Shown: positions 32,859 through 41,646 of the stretch, piece by piece | Layout: every line of letters begins with the position of its first letter | Numbering within the stretch: position 1 is the stretch's first letter | DNA from: Mycobacterium sp. GA-1841 | Lineage (GTDB): Bacteria > Actinomycetota > Actinomycetes > Mycobacteriales > Mycobacteriaceae | Length of the DNA stretch: 64,000 nt | Direction: 5' to 3' | NCBI RefSeq assembly: GCF_001954135.1 | Contig: NZ_MBEQ01000088.1 | Coordinates: 31,311 to 95,310, forward strand | Position numbers and translations under genes: made by a program | Notes under the pieces: generated by a model | The model's input: the letters and a program-made list of their open reading frames with translations, nothing else | Told to the model about the DNA's origin: nothing | Databases searched by the model: none

Positions 32859-34328
32859 GTGGGCGAAGAGGTCAAGAACACCGAGTTCAGCCGGATGCAC
32901 CGGCAGGAGTACCGGCGCAAGGTACAGCTGTGCCTCGATGTGTTCGAGACCATGCTGGCCCAGTCGAGCTTCGAGTTCGAACGACCGCTCACCGGCATGG
33001 AGATCGAGTGCAACCTCGTCGACAACGAGTACCAGCCGGCGATGTCGAACCAGGAGGTGCTGGCCGCCATCGCCGATCCGGCCTATCAGACCGAATTGGG
33101 TGCCTACAACATCGAATTCAACGTCCCGCCGCGCCCGCTGCCGGGCCGGGCCGCCCTGGACCTGGAGGAAGAGGTGCGGCTGAGCCTCAATGCCGCCGAG
33201 ACCAAGGCGAACGAGGACGGCGCGCACATCGTGATGGTGGGCATCCTGCCAACGCTGATGCCCGAGCATCTTTCGAACGGCTGGATGAGCCAGTCCACGC
33301 GGTATCAGGCGCTCAACGACTCGATCTTCACCGCCCGCGGCGAGGACATGCCGATCGACATCTCCGGGCCGGAACGGCTGAGCCTGCAATCGGCGTCCAT
33401 CGCCCCCGAGTCCGCGTGCACCAGCATGCAATTGCACCTGCAGGTCTCGCCCGCCGATTTCGCCCGCAACTGGAATGCCGCCCAGGTACTGGCCGGCCCG
33501 CAACTTGCGGTGGGCGCCAACTCGCCGTTCTTCTTCGGCCATCAGTTGTGGGCCGAGACCCGCATCGAGCTGTTCACGCAGGCCACCGACACCCGCCCCG
33601 ACGAGCTCAAGGCCCAGGGGGTGCGGCCGCGGGTGTGGTTCGGCGAGCGGTGGATCACCTCGATCTTCGACCTGTTCGAGGAGAACGTGCGGTACTTCCC
33701 GTCGTTGCTGCCCGAGCTCTCCGACGAGGATCCGGTGGCCGAACTGGCGGCCGGCCGGGCCCCGCAACTGGCCGAACTGCGGCTCCACAACGGCACGATC
33801 TACCGGTGGAACCGACCGGTCTATGACGTGGTCAACGGACGTCCGCATCTGCGGGTGGAGAACCGGGTGCTGCCCGCCGGGCCGACCGTGGTGGACATGA
33901 TGGCCAATGCCGCCTTCTACTACGGCCTGCTGCGGACCCTGTCCGAAGAGGACCGGCCACTGTGGACCAAGATGAGCTTCGCGGCGGCCCATCACAACTT
34001 CACCGCGGGCGCGCAACACGGTATCGATGCCCGGCTGTATTGGCCCGAGCTCGGCGAGGTGACGGCCGACGAACTGGTTCTGCGGCAGTTGCTGCCGTTG
34101 GCCCACGACGGGCTGCGCCGCTGGGGAGTGGCCACCGAGGTCAGCGACCGCTATCTGGGCGTCATCGAGGGCCGCGCCAAGACCGCGCGGACCGGGGCGA
34201 CGTGGCAGGTGACGACGGTTCAGGAACTCCAGTCCCAGGGTCTGACGCGGCCGAAAGCACTGGCCGAGATGTTGCGTCGCTACGTCCAGCTGATGCACAG
34301 CAACGAGCCCGTCCACACCTGGGATTGA
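32859..34328 (+). CDS. Glutamate-cysteine ligase-like protein (Rv3698-like)
   Basis: A 489-aa protein of the GCS2/GshA-like superfamily of carboxylate-amine ligases. The family metal/substrate core LTGMEIECNLVDNEYQP (about 36) and YNIEFNVPPRPLPG (about 75), with CTSMQLHLQVSP (about 187), resemble EgtA and YbdK. It is distinct from the EgtA at 40.9 kb, so it may ligate another amino acid. GTG at 32859 is chosen; in-frame TTG at 32820 is an alternative. It is followed after 18 nt by a methyltransferase gene. Product unknown. Confidence 0.75.
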   Translation: MGEEVKNTEFSRMHRQEYRRKVQLCLDVFETMLAQSSFEFERPLTGMEIECNLVDNEYQPAMSNQEVLAAIADPAYQTELGAYNIEFNVPPRPLPGRAALDLEEEVRLSLNAAETKANEDGAHIVMVGILPTLMPEHLSNGWMSQSTRYQALNDSIFTARGEDMPIDISGPERLSLQSASIAPESACTSMQLHLQVSPADFARNWNAAQVLAGPQLAVGANSPFFFGHQLWAETRIELFTQATDTRPDELKAQGVRPRVWFGERWITSIFDLFEENVRYFPSLLPELSDEDPVAELAAGRAPQLAELRLHNGTIYRWNRPVYDVVNGRPHLRVENRVLPAGPTVVDMMANAAFYYGLLRTLSEEDRPLWTKMSFAAAHHNFTAGAQHGIDARLYWPELGEVTADELVLRQLLPLAHDGLRRWGVATEVSDRYLGVIEGRAKTARTGATWQVTTVQELQSQGLTRPKALAEMLRRYVQLMHSNEPVHTWD

Positions 34329-34334
34329 GACGCG

Positions 34335-34340
34335 TACTTT
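34335..34340 (+). promoter_or_regulatory. Leaderless -10 box TACTTT
   Basis: TACTTT lies 6 nt before the ATG at 34347, in the 18-nt gap after the ligase-like gene, giving the methyltransferase its own promoter. Confidence 0.5.
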
Positions 34341-34346
34341 TGAATC

Positions 34347-35030
34347 ATGACATCTGAACAGGTCATGGACTGGGATGGCGCATACAAGGGGGAAGCAGGT
34401 TTCGAGGGTTCGCCGCCATGGAACATCGGCGAGCCCCAGCCTGAACTCGCCGCGCTGCACCGGGCCGGGAAGTTCCGCAGCGACGTGCTCGACGCGGGTT
34501 GCGGTCACGCCGAGTTGTCACTGGCCCTGGCGTCCGACGGCTTCACGGTGGTGGGTCTCGATCTGAGCCCGACGGCGATTGCCGCCGCCAACAATGCCGC
34601 CCAGCTTCGAGGGCTCTCGACGGCCAGCTTCGCGCAGGCCGACATCACGTCGTTCACCGGTTATGACGGCCGGTTCAACACGGTGGTGGATTCGACCCTG
34701 TTCCACTCACTACCGGTCGAGGGGCGCGACGGGTACCTCCGTTCGATCCACCGGGCGTCCGCCCCGGGGGCGAGCTACTACGTGCTGGTGTTCGCCAAAG
34801 GCGCGTTCCCCGCGGAGTTGGAGACCAAGCCCAACGAGGTGACCGAAGTGGAACTGCGCGACGCGGTGTCGAAGCACTGGGAGATCGACGACATCCGGCC
34901 GGCCTTCATCCACGCCAACGCCGTCGCGCTGCCTGCCGACGCCCCGTTCGAGTTGCCCAAGCACGGTTTCGACGAGAAGGGCCGGATCAAGTTCCCGGCG
35001 TTCTTGTTGAGCGCGCACAAGGCAGAGTGA
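34347..35030 (+). CDS. SAM-dependent methyltransferase (Rv3699-like)
   Basis: A 227-aa class I methyltransferase of the thiopurine/TehB-like branch. The start DWDGAYKGEAGFEGSPPWNIGEPQPE, motif I LDAGCGHAELSLALA (about 51) and VVDSTLFHSLPVE (about 113) are typical. Substrate is unknown. It always follows the ligase-like gene in the Rv3698-Rv3699 order, which hints at a shared small-molecule pathway, though it has a separate leaderless promoter. A long non-coding stretch follows. Confidence 0.85.
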   Translation: MTSEQVMDWDGAYKGEAGFEGSPPWNIGEPQPELAALHRAGKFRSDVLDAGCGHAELSLALASDGFTVVGLDLSPTAIAAANNAAQLRGLSTASFAQADITSFTGYDGRFNTVVDSTLFHSLPVEGRDGYLRSIHRASAPGASYYVLVFAKGAFPAELETKPNEVTEVELRDAVSKHWEIDDIRPAFIHANAVALPADAPFELPKHGFDEKGRIKFPAFLLSAHKAE

Positions 35031-35141
35031 CGGCCCTCCGCGGGTTGACGGGTGGTCGCCGGGGTTCGGTGACTCGGCCGGAACTTCGAACTCGGCAGTT
35101 TTCGGCGCAGTTTCGGGAGGGATATCCGACGTGCCCGGCTG

Positions 35142-35414
35142 CGCGCGACTTTTCAGCGACAATCGCCACACTGACGTCATTGAGCCTCACCAATCCCATT
35201 GTCGCTCGGCGATTTCGGCACTTCTGCATCACCGGCCTCATGCGCATCGTCTGTCCAGTGCCCGACTATCAGCGACTCCGTCGCTGATAGCTGGACATCT
35301 CAAATTCCGTGGCCCCTGAGGCATTTGGAGACTCAAGTGGCCTGAGTAAACTTCGGCGGTGCGCCACCGATACCCATGGTGCGGATGCGGCGATTGTCGC
35401 TGAAAAGTCGCGCG
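35142..35414. repeat. Concentric inverted repeats, 273 bp
   Basis: Perfect 26-bp arms at 35142-35167 and 35389-35414 share their centre (35278) with a perfect 11-bp hairpin CTATCAGCGAC (35266-35276) / GTCGCTGATAG (35280-35290). TGTCCAG (35252-35258) and CTGGACA (35291-35297) add an offset outer stem. It may be a decayed miniature transposable element or a structured RNA/DNA element. Confidence 0.8.
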
Positions 35415-35516
35415 TAGGCGGGCACATCGACACCGCTTCCGGTCCGGAACACGCCGAAGGCTTTCCGTACCAGGATCGGCCGCGTCCAGAACCAGGACCA
35501 GAACCAGGTCACGTCA

Positions 35517-35536
35517 GGGCAGGGCAGGGCAGGGCA
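35517..35536. repeat. Four tandem GGGCA units
   Basis: GGGCA is repeated four times exactly, ending 11 nt before the egtE stop codon. Confidence 0.85.
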
Positions 35537-35547
35537 GGCGGCGCCGG

Positions 35548-36663
35548 CTATGGCACGTCGCGCAACACCGCGGCGAATTGCTCGAGATCTTCGGCCGTGG
35601 TGTCGACATGAGGTGAGACTCGCAGCACCGGCTTGGTCATCTCGAATGGTGCTCGCGCCAGTTCGCATGCCGTGGTGACGATTCCTCGTTCGGCGATCAG
35701 CCAGGCCCGCACCGAGGCCGGATCAGCGCCGTCGGTGGGTTCCAGTGTGGTGATCGCGGTAGGCTCGTCGACGCGTTCCACCACCTGCCAACCGGGCACC
35801 CCGGCCAACACCCCCCGCGTCATGCGGCCCACCTCGGCAAGCCGATCCCGGACGAGTTCCGGCCCTGCAGCGAGGTGTTCACCGAGCGCCACCGAATAGC
35901 CGATGCGGGTGGCCTCATTGTGCTCACCGTGCTCGAAACTCTGCAGCGCGGTCATCGGCACATCCCAGTCCACCGGTGGCATCCGCCGCCGCATCCGCGC
36001 AGCCAAACCCGCGTCCACCGCGAGGAACCCGACCCCGCGCGGGCCCGCCAGCCATTTACGCGACGACGAGTAGATCGCGTCGGGCCCAACCCGGCAGTCC
36101 AGATGCCCGAAGGCCTGCGCGGCATCCACGACGAGCGGCACACCCGCATCGCGGCACACCGCGACCATCTCGGCCAAGGGTTGCGCCACACCGCGGTGGC
36201 TGGCCAGCGCCGTGAAGTGCACCAATGCGGGCGGATCGGTGGCGAACAGCCGGGCGGCGTCGTCAAGGGCAACCCGGCCATCCCCGTCAACCGGCAGCGC
36301 GCGTACCTGAAAACCATTGGCCGCCATGGTCGCCAGGTTCGGACCGAACTCACCGGGCAGGCAGGCCACCGTGCGCTCACCGGACCAACTTCCGAGCAGC
36401 AGGTCCAGCGAATGATTCGACCCCGACGTGTACACCACGTGGGCGGCATCGAGTCCGCTCAGCGCCGCGACGGCGGCGCGCCCCGCGTCGAGCACGGGCG
36501 CGGCCGCCTCCGCGGCCACATACCCGCCGACCTCGGCCTCATGACGGGCGTGGACGGCAACGGCGTCGATCACGGCGAGCCTCTGCCGTGAGCAGGCGCC
36601 GCTGTCCAGGTGCAGGCCGGCGACCTTCGGCCGGGCATCCGCCCACTGCTGCGCAAGGTTCAT
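35548..36663 (-). CDS. egtE: Ergothioneine C-S lyase EgtE
   Basis: A 371-aa PLP enzyme of the class V aminotransferase family that cleaves hercynylcysteine sulfoxide to ergothioneine, the last step of the pathway. The PLP lysine lies in SSSRKWLAGPRG (about 212), with VVDAAQAFGH (Asp binding the pyridine N, about 180) and YTSGSNHSLD. ATG at 36663 overlaps the egtD stop by 4 nt. The distal place in egtABCDE and this motif set match Rv3700c. Confidence 0.92.
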   Translation of the reverse strand: MNLAQQWADARPKVAGLHLDSGACSRQRLAVIDAVAVHARHEAEVGGYVAAEAAAPVLDAGRAAVAALSGLDAAHVVYTSGSNHSLDLLLGSWSGERTVACLPGEFGPNLATMAANGFQVRALPVDGDGRVALDDAARLFATDPPALVHFTALASHRGVAQPLAEMVAVCRDAGVPLVVDAAQAFGHLDCRVGPDAIYSSSRKWLAGPRGVGFLAVDAGLAARMRRRMPPVDWDVPMTALQSFEHGEHNEATRIGYSVALGEHLAAGPELVRDRLAEVGRMTRGVLAGVPGWQVVERVDEPTAITTLEPTDGADPASVRAWLIAERGIVTTACELARAPFEMTKPVLRVSPHVDTTAEDLEQFAAVLRDVP

Positions 36664-37625
36664 TTCACGGCCAGTGACAGGCCGAAGTCGCCCTCGGCGT
36701 CCGTCCACCAATGCGTTTGCCGCAACCCGGCTTTCGTCAACTCATCGGCCACCCCGCCGACCCGGAACTTGCACGACACCTCGGTCAGCATCTCCTCGCC
36801 GGCCTCGAAGGCCACGTCGAGACCCAGGCCGGCGACCCGGACGTGTTGCGGTGTGCCCGCCCGCAGCCACATCTCGATGCGTTCCTCGTCGGCATTCCAC
36901 TTCGCCACATGCTCGAAAGCCTCGAGCGCGAAATCTGCGTCGAGTTCGCGGTTCACCACCGACAACACGTTGCGGTTGAACGCGGCAGTGACACCGGCAC
37001 TGTCGTCGTAGGCGCGGACCAACCGGCCGGCGTCCTTGACCAGGTCGGTCCCCAACAGCAGGCTGTCCCCGGGCTGCATGGCGTCGGCCAGCGCCGCGAG
37101 GAACTCCGCCCGCGGACCGGGCGTCAGGTTGCCGATCGTGGACCCGAGGAAGGCCACCAACCGTCGGCCCACCGCCGGAATCTTGCCCAGATGTTCCTCG
37201 AAATCGCCGCACACCGCGTCGATTTCGATTCCGGGATACTCTCGCCCGATCGCCTCCCCCGCCATGCGCAGCACGCCCGCGTCGACGTCGAACGGGATGA
37301 ATCGGCGCAGCTGCCCACCATCCCGCATGGCATCGAGCAGCATCCGCGTCTTCTCCGAGGTGCCACTGCCCAACTCCACCAACGTGTCGGCACCGGCGGC
37401 CGCGACGATCTCCGGTGCGCGGTCGCGCAGGATCGTCGCCTCGGTGCGCGTCGGATAGTACTCAGGTAGACGGGTGATCTGATCGAACAGATCGCTACCG
37501 ACGGCATCGTAGAACCACTTGGGCGGCAGGGTTTTCGGCGACCCGGTCAACCCCTCGCGCACATCCCGGCGCAACGCGTGGGCGGCCGAGTCGGCGGCCA
37601 GATAGTTGGACAGGGTGAGCGTCAT
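36660..37625 (-). CDS. egtD: Histidine N-alpha-methyltransferase EgtD
   Basis: A 321-aa SAM enzyme that trimethylates histidine to hercynine. The EgtD-type signature is clear: PPKWFYDAVGSDLFDQITRLPEYYPTRTE near residue 35-63, then VELGSGTSEKTRMLL (SAM site, about 84) and LGSTIGNLTP (about 162). C-terminal FRVGGVADELTKAGL is the substrate-domain end. It overlaps both neighbouring genes by 4 nt. Orthologue of Rv3701c. Confidence 0.95.
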   Translation of the reverse strand: MTLTLSNYLAADSAAHALRRDVREGLTGSPKTLPPKWFYDAVGSDLFDQITRLPEYYPTRTEATILRDRAPEIVAAAGADTLVELGSGTSEKTRMLLDAMRDGGQLRRFIPFDVDAGVLRMAGEAIGREYPGIEIDAVCGDFEEHLGKIPAVGRRLVAFLGSTIGNLTPGPRAEFLAALADAMQPGDSLLLGTDLVKDAGRLVRAYDDSAGVTAAFNRNVLSVVNRELDADFALEAFEHVAKWNADEERIEMWLRAGTPQHVRVAGLGLDVAFEAGEEMLTEVSCKFRVGGVADELTKAGLRQTHWWTDAEGDFGLSLAVK

Positions 37626-38326
37626 ACCGATCCTTTCAGAGGTGTGAGCTCGACGTCAGTGCCGGCCACGATGACCAGATGCCGGTCCGGAATGTCCGAC
37701 CAGTTCGGATCGTCGTCGTACGGTTCGCTGGCGAGAACCACGCCATCCGGCAGCCGCAGCATCGACAACGTGTCCCCCCAGGTGGTGGCCACCATACGGG
37801 AACCATTGGCGGCCAGGATGTTCAGCCGCGCATTGGGGTCCAGGGCTCCGACTTCGGCCACCGTCTCACCGAGCACATCCAGGCCCCGCTGGAAGATCAG
37901 AGCAGCCAACACCGCGCTGTCCACCGTGGACTCGGCGACAGCGCTCAACGGCAGCACCGCCCGATCCACGATCCCGTTGTGCGACAACAGCCACTGACCA
38001 TCGGTGAACGGTGCCGAGGCCGAGGGTTCGATCGGCATACCGATGGTGGCCGAACGCACGGCGGCGACCACGCACCCACTACTCAGCGCCGGGGCCACCG
38101 ACGCGAAGGACGCATCGGTCCACAACGGCTTGTCACTGCGCCAGCGGCAGGGACGGTCCGTCGGCAAATCGGGCGAGTAAAACCCGGCACCCCAACCGTC
38201 GGCGTTCATCAAGCCGTGCTTCTGCCGCCGCGGGGCGTACGACTGCACCAGCAGGCCCTGCGGCGGGTCCAGCACCAGAGAGGCCACCGACCGCGGCGCG
38301 CCCAGCCATCCGAGATGCCGGCACAT
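37622..38326 (-). CDS. egtC: Ergothioneine amidohydrolase EgtC
   Basis: A 234-aa class II glutamine amidotransferase-like Ntn hydrolase that removes glutamate from gamma-glutamyl-hercynylcysteine sulfoxide. The catalytic Cys is residue 2 (MCRHLGWLG), exposed when Met is cleaved, which fixes the ATG at 38326. NADGWGAGF (about 53) and LLSHNGIVD (about 117) are family motifs. Its start overlaps the egtB stop by 1 nt (TGATG). Confidence 0.94.
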   Translation of the reverse strand: MCRHLGWLGAPRSVASLVLDPPQGLLVQSYAPRRQKHGLMNADGWGAGFYSPDLPTDRPCRWRSDKPLWTDASFASVAPALSSGCVVAAVRSATIGMPIEPSASAPFTDGQWLLSHNGIVDRAVLPLSAVAESTVDSAVLAALIFQRGLDVLGETVAEVGALDPNARLNILAANGSRMVATTWGDTLSMLRLPDGVVLASEPYDDDPNWSDIPDRHLVIVAGTDVELTPLKGSV

Positions 38327-39645
38327 CAGCCGATTCCTCCTCGCGCAAGCGGTTCGTCGTCGACGTCCCAGGCCAGCCGCACGCCGGAAAAGATCTGACG
38401 CCGGATCGGGTGATCCCAGTTGCGGAAGCTGGGTCGCAGGATGTCGGCGGACACCGCCCACGATCCGCCCCGCAAGACGCGGTACTCGCCAGCCCCATTG
38501 CCTTCGAAGAAGGGTTCGGTGTAGCGGTCGTACACCATCGGGGTGAAGCCCGGCCAGGGGCGCAGCGGCGAGGTGGTCCACTCCCACACATCACCCAACA
38601 TCTGCTCGACACCATAGGCCGACGCACCGGCCGGATAGGCACCCACGGGCGCGGGTCGACGTGCCTCGCCGCCGAGGTTGGCCAGCGCTGCGGTTGGTTC
38701 GGTTGTCCCCCAGGGGAATCGGCGTCGCGCACCCACCGCCGGATCCCACGCACAGGCCTTTTCCCATTCGACCTCGGTGGGCAGCCGGGCCCCCGCCCAG
38801 GCGGCGTACGCCTCGGCTTCGAAGAAGGTGACGTGTTGGACCGGTTCGTCGTCCGGGATGGCCTCGACGTGACCGAACCGGGTCCGCGTGCCGTCCTGCC
38901 CCCAGAATTGCGGCGCAGACAAACCCGCCTCCTGCCGATGGACCCAACCGCGCTCCGACCACCACCGCCGTTGCCGATAACCACCGTCGTCGATGAACTG
39001 TCGCCATTCACCGTTGGTCACCGGCACCCTGCCGATGCGAAACGGCGCCACGTCCACGACATGCGGCGGACGCTCGTTGTCCAGTGAATGCGGCTCGGTC
39101 AGTTCATCCACGCCGAGTACGAACGGACCACCGGGAATGAGTACGGCGGTACCGGCCAGCCCGGGCCGGCCGGCGGGCAGCGGGATTCCGTGATCGAGCA
39201 ACGGCGGGCCGGCGCGCAGATTCAGTGCCTGGAGCATGGTTTCGTCGTGCTGGTTCTCGTGGCTGATCACCAGGCCGAAGTTGAAACCGGGATCGTCAGG
39301 GTCGAGAGAATCCAAGGCGTCCAAGGCCTTCGACCGCACCGTTGCGCAGTAGCTGCGGGCATCGGTGGGCGGCAGCAGGGGAAGATCGGCGCGGCTGGCC
39401 CGGGAATGCACGAAGGCGTCGTAGAGCCGGTCGACCTTCGGGGACAGCAGACCCGGGCGCGCCGACTCGCCCCCGCGCAGCAGCCACAACTCCTCCTGCT
39501 GTCCGATGTGGGCGAGGTCCCACACCAGCGGGCTCATCAGGGGGCTGTACTGGCGGTGCAGTTCGGCGTCGTCGAAATCGACCAGGCGTAGTGTGCGGTT
39601 CCGCGCCCGGGTGAGCTGCTGCGCCAGCATCTCGCGTGTGCTCAA
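38326..39645 (-). CDS. egtB: Hercynine oxygenase EgtB
   Basis: A 439-aa iron-dependent sulfoxide synthase that joins hercynine and gamma-glutamylcysteine using O2. The DinB-like N-terminal half carries the three-His facial triad: His46 in DLAHIGQQ and His129/His133 in HENQHDE. The C-terminal half is an FGE-sulfatase domain with VEWEKACAWDP and VLRGGSWA. Start TTG 39645 overlaps the egtA stop by 4 nt; ATG six codons in is possible. Adjacent egtA supplies gamma-glutamylcysteine. Confidence 0.94.
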   Translation of the reverse strand: MSTREMLAQQLTRARNRTLRLVDFDDAELHRQYSPLMSPLVWDLAHIGQQEELWLLRGGESARPGLLSPKVDRLYDAFVHSRASRADLPLLPPTDARSYCATVRSKALDALDSLDPDDPGFNFGLVISHENQHDETMLQALNLRAGPPLLDHGIPLPAGRPGLAGTAVLIPGGPFVLGVDELTEPHSLDNERPPHVVDVAPFRIGRVPVTNGEWRQFIDDGGYRQRRWWSERGWVHRQEAGLSAPQFWGQDGTRTRFGHVEAIPDDEPVQHVTFFEAEAYAAWAGARLPTEVEWEKACAWDPAVGARRRFPWGTTEPTAALANLGGEARRPAPVGAYPAGASAYGVEQMLGDVWEWTTSPLRPWPGFTPMVYDRYTEPFFEGNGAGEYRVLRGGSWAVSADILRPSFRNWDHPIRRQIFSGVRLAWDVDDEPLARGGIG

Positions 39646-40913
39646 AGCTCACCTTTCACCAGTTGGCTCATCGCAGAGGCGATCCCGTGGCCCACCACCT
39701 GGTCGGCGAAATCGTCGGCCGGGCATCGCCCCTGCCGGACCGAACGCAGCAACCGGGCCATCGATTCCGCGAGTCCGGCCGGAGCCCGCTGCGCGGCAGC
39801 CGACACACACGTGATCGCCGATTCCTGCAGGCGCCGATCGGCCAGGCCGATCCGCGCGGCCCGGTCCCAGGCAGTGGCCACCGGAGCCGTCGCCTCCGTG
39901 GCCACCACGGCGGCCTCGGGATCGTCGAGCAGGGTGGTGAGCATGAACACCACCGCCGGCCACAGGGTGTCGGGCACGCTGTCGAGATAACGGATCTCCA
40001 GCCAGCGCCGTGGCCGCACCGGAGGAAACAACGTGGTCAGGTGGTACTCGAGATCGGCTTCGGTGGGGCGTCGGCCCCCGAGGACAGCGCGTCCGTCGGC
40101 CCAATCGGCGAACGGGACCCAGTTGGTCACCGGAACGGAATCGGGGCTGTTGACCAACATCACCGGTGCACGTAGCGCATAGCGCGCCCAGTCGCTGGCC
40201 GGATCATCGCCGTCGGCACCCAGCACGGGCCCGCAGCGTGCCGAGTCGAGCTGTCCCCACACCCGCTGCCGGGACGACTTCCAGCCGGTGAACCGCCCGT
40301 TCAACATCGGCGAATTCGCTGTGACGGCAATCATCGTCGGACCGAGGGCGTGAGCCAGGCGGACCCGCTGGGCCCAGCCGTCGCGGGGGCCGGCGTCCAG
40401 GTTCACCTGCACCGAGGCGGTCGAGGTCATCATCGCCGCGCCGGCCTGGGCGGACCCGCTCGCCGCGAAGAACGTCTCCATGGCCTGATATCGCGGGCCC
40501 GGGTTGACGCGCTGGGTGGGCCGCACCGGATCGGCACCCAACAGCACCAGGCTCAGACCGTGGCGGGCGAACTGCGCGCGCAGCACGGCGCGGTCGGCCT
40601 GTAGCGCGGCAAGGGCTGCTGATGCGCCGTCGAGCGGTGGCCCGGACAGCTCGACCGCGCCGCCCGGTTCGACGGTGATCCGGCTGCCGCCCGGCATGGC
40701 CGGCGCCGAGGCGATGACTGCGGCGAGCTCCTCCCAGCCCGGGCGCCGCAACGGGTCGTCGATGTCGAAGCAGTGCGCCTCGATCTCCAGGCCGACCTGC
40801 CCGACCGGACCGTCGTCGAGGCAATGCGCTCCGATGTACGCCGCGGCGTCTTCGGCACTGGTGAACTCGACGGGAGTCAGGCCAGAGGCATCAGTCCAGA
40901 CGGGTACTGCCAT
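39642..40913 (-). CDS. egtA: Glutamate-cysteine ligase EgtA
   Basis: A 423-aa GshA-like ligase that makes gamma-glutamylcysteine for EgtB with ATP. GQVGLEIEAHCFD (about 40), TVEPGGAVELSGPP (about 80), MTSTASVQVNLD (about 165) and PRRWLEIRYLD (about 305) are the conserved strands of the ligase fold. ATG at 40913 has a strong GGGAGGTGG site upstream on the minus strand, marking it as first gene of the operon. Orthologue of Rv3704c. Confidence 0.93.
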   Translation of the reverse strand: MAVPVWTDASGLTPVEFTSAEDAAAYIGAHCLDDGPVGQVGLEIEAHCFDIDDPLRRPGWEELAAVIASAPAMPGGSRITVEPGGAVELSGPPLDGASAALAALQADRAVLRAQFARHGLSLVLLGADPVRPTQRVNPGPRYQAMETFFAASGSAQAGAAMMTSTASVQVNLDAGPRDGWAQRVRLAHALGPTMIAVTANSPMLNGRFTGWKSSRQRVWGQLDSARCGPVLGADGDDPASDWARYALRAPVMLVNSPDSVPVTNWVPFADWADGRAVLGGRRPTEADLEYHLTTLFPPVRPRRWLEIRYLDSVPDTLWPAVVFMLTTLLDDPEAAVVATEATAPVATAWDRAARIGLADRRLQESAITCVSAAAQRAPAGLAESMARLLRSVRQGRCPADDFADQVVGHGIASAMSQLVKGEL

Positions 40914-40987
40914 AGCACCACCTCCCGATCCTCACCGCTGTCAAACGGCTCGGTTGAGTTCCATCATCCAGATCGCACCGACATGTT

Positions 40988-41641
40988 CTACTGCCCCAGC
41001 GTGTTCTGCATGGCTCCGGCCAGGACGTTGACCGCGGGGCCGCCGTTGCCGGATTGGCACACCTTGGCTTGCAGCAGCACGTTCTCCCGTTTGCGGGTGG
41101 TGTTGAAACAACGCCGGTCGGTGCCGGCCTCCTGTTTGACCCAGTCGGCATTCGTATCGCTCGCCGAGCCGCCGGTGAACGTCCACACCTGCGTGACGAA
41201 GTTGTCCAGGTGCATCGCGGTGGTCTGCCCCGAACAGCCGTTGGTGCGGTCCACCACACGGTGGAAGGCCCGGTCGGCGGCCTCCGGCGTGGCGAATACG
41301 CCGATCGCCTGTTTCACGAAATGGGTGTCGTCGGCGGCGGCCGTCTGCGTGGTGGCGCCGTTGAACGACGCGAGATCCGGATCGTTGAACACCTCCGGCA
41401 AGCCGATGTCCGCCCAGTTGTTGCACACCGGAATGTCCACCGAGAATCCCTGGAACGGGGCGGTGAACTGGTCCTCCCACCCCATCGGGGCGCCGATGAT
41501 GTTGCCCACCGAACCCTTGGGCATGACGGCATAGGACACCACACCGGGATCTGAGGGACGCGCACCGGCAGGTGCAGCCAACGCCAGCGCGAGACCGGCC
41601 AGCCCGAAACCGACAGTCAGGGCACGCATTCCCCCGATCAT
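40988..41641 (-). CDS. Secreted protein with PknH-like sensor domain (Rv3705c-like)
   Basis: A 217-aa exported protein. An N-terminal signal peptide (MRALTVGFGLAGLALALAAPAGA) is followed by a domain like the extracellular PknH_C module: VCNNWADIGLPEVFNDPD, then Cys pairs in NGCSGQ, DRRCFN and AKVCQS that would form disulfides. In lipoproteins and PknH this domain binds unknown ligands. No lipobox, so it is probably soluble or cell-wall bound. ATG 41641 chosen; ATG 41629 also possible. It lies 5 nt after the next upstream gene. Confidence 0.8.
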   Translation of the reverse strand: MIGGMRALTVGFGLAGLALALAAPAGARPSDPGVVSYAVMPKGSVGNIIGAPMGWEDQFTAPFQGFSVDIPVCNNWADIGLPEVFNDPDLASFNGATTQTAAADDTHFVKQAIGVFATPEAADRAFHRVVDRTNGCSGQTTAMHLDNFVTQVWTFTGGSASDTNADWVKQEAGTDRRCFNTTRKRENVLLQAKVCQSGNGGPAVNVLAGAMQNTLGQ

Positions 41642-41646
41642 GCCAG

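Larger units (their letters stand above)
35031..35547. other. Non-coding 517-bp stretch with concentric inverted repeats
   Basis: No convincing gene is found between the methyltransferase and egtE. It holds a 273-bp element with nested inverted repeats (35142-35414), near-duplicated CCAGAACCAGGA units around 35485-35508 and four tandem GGGCA units (35517-35536). Third-position codon bias is absent in all frames. Confidence 0.75.

Noticed and set aside
35031..35547. Decayed transposase in the structured gap
   Set aside because: No transposase-like peptide in any frame and no target duplication flanking the 26-bp arms.
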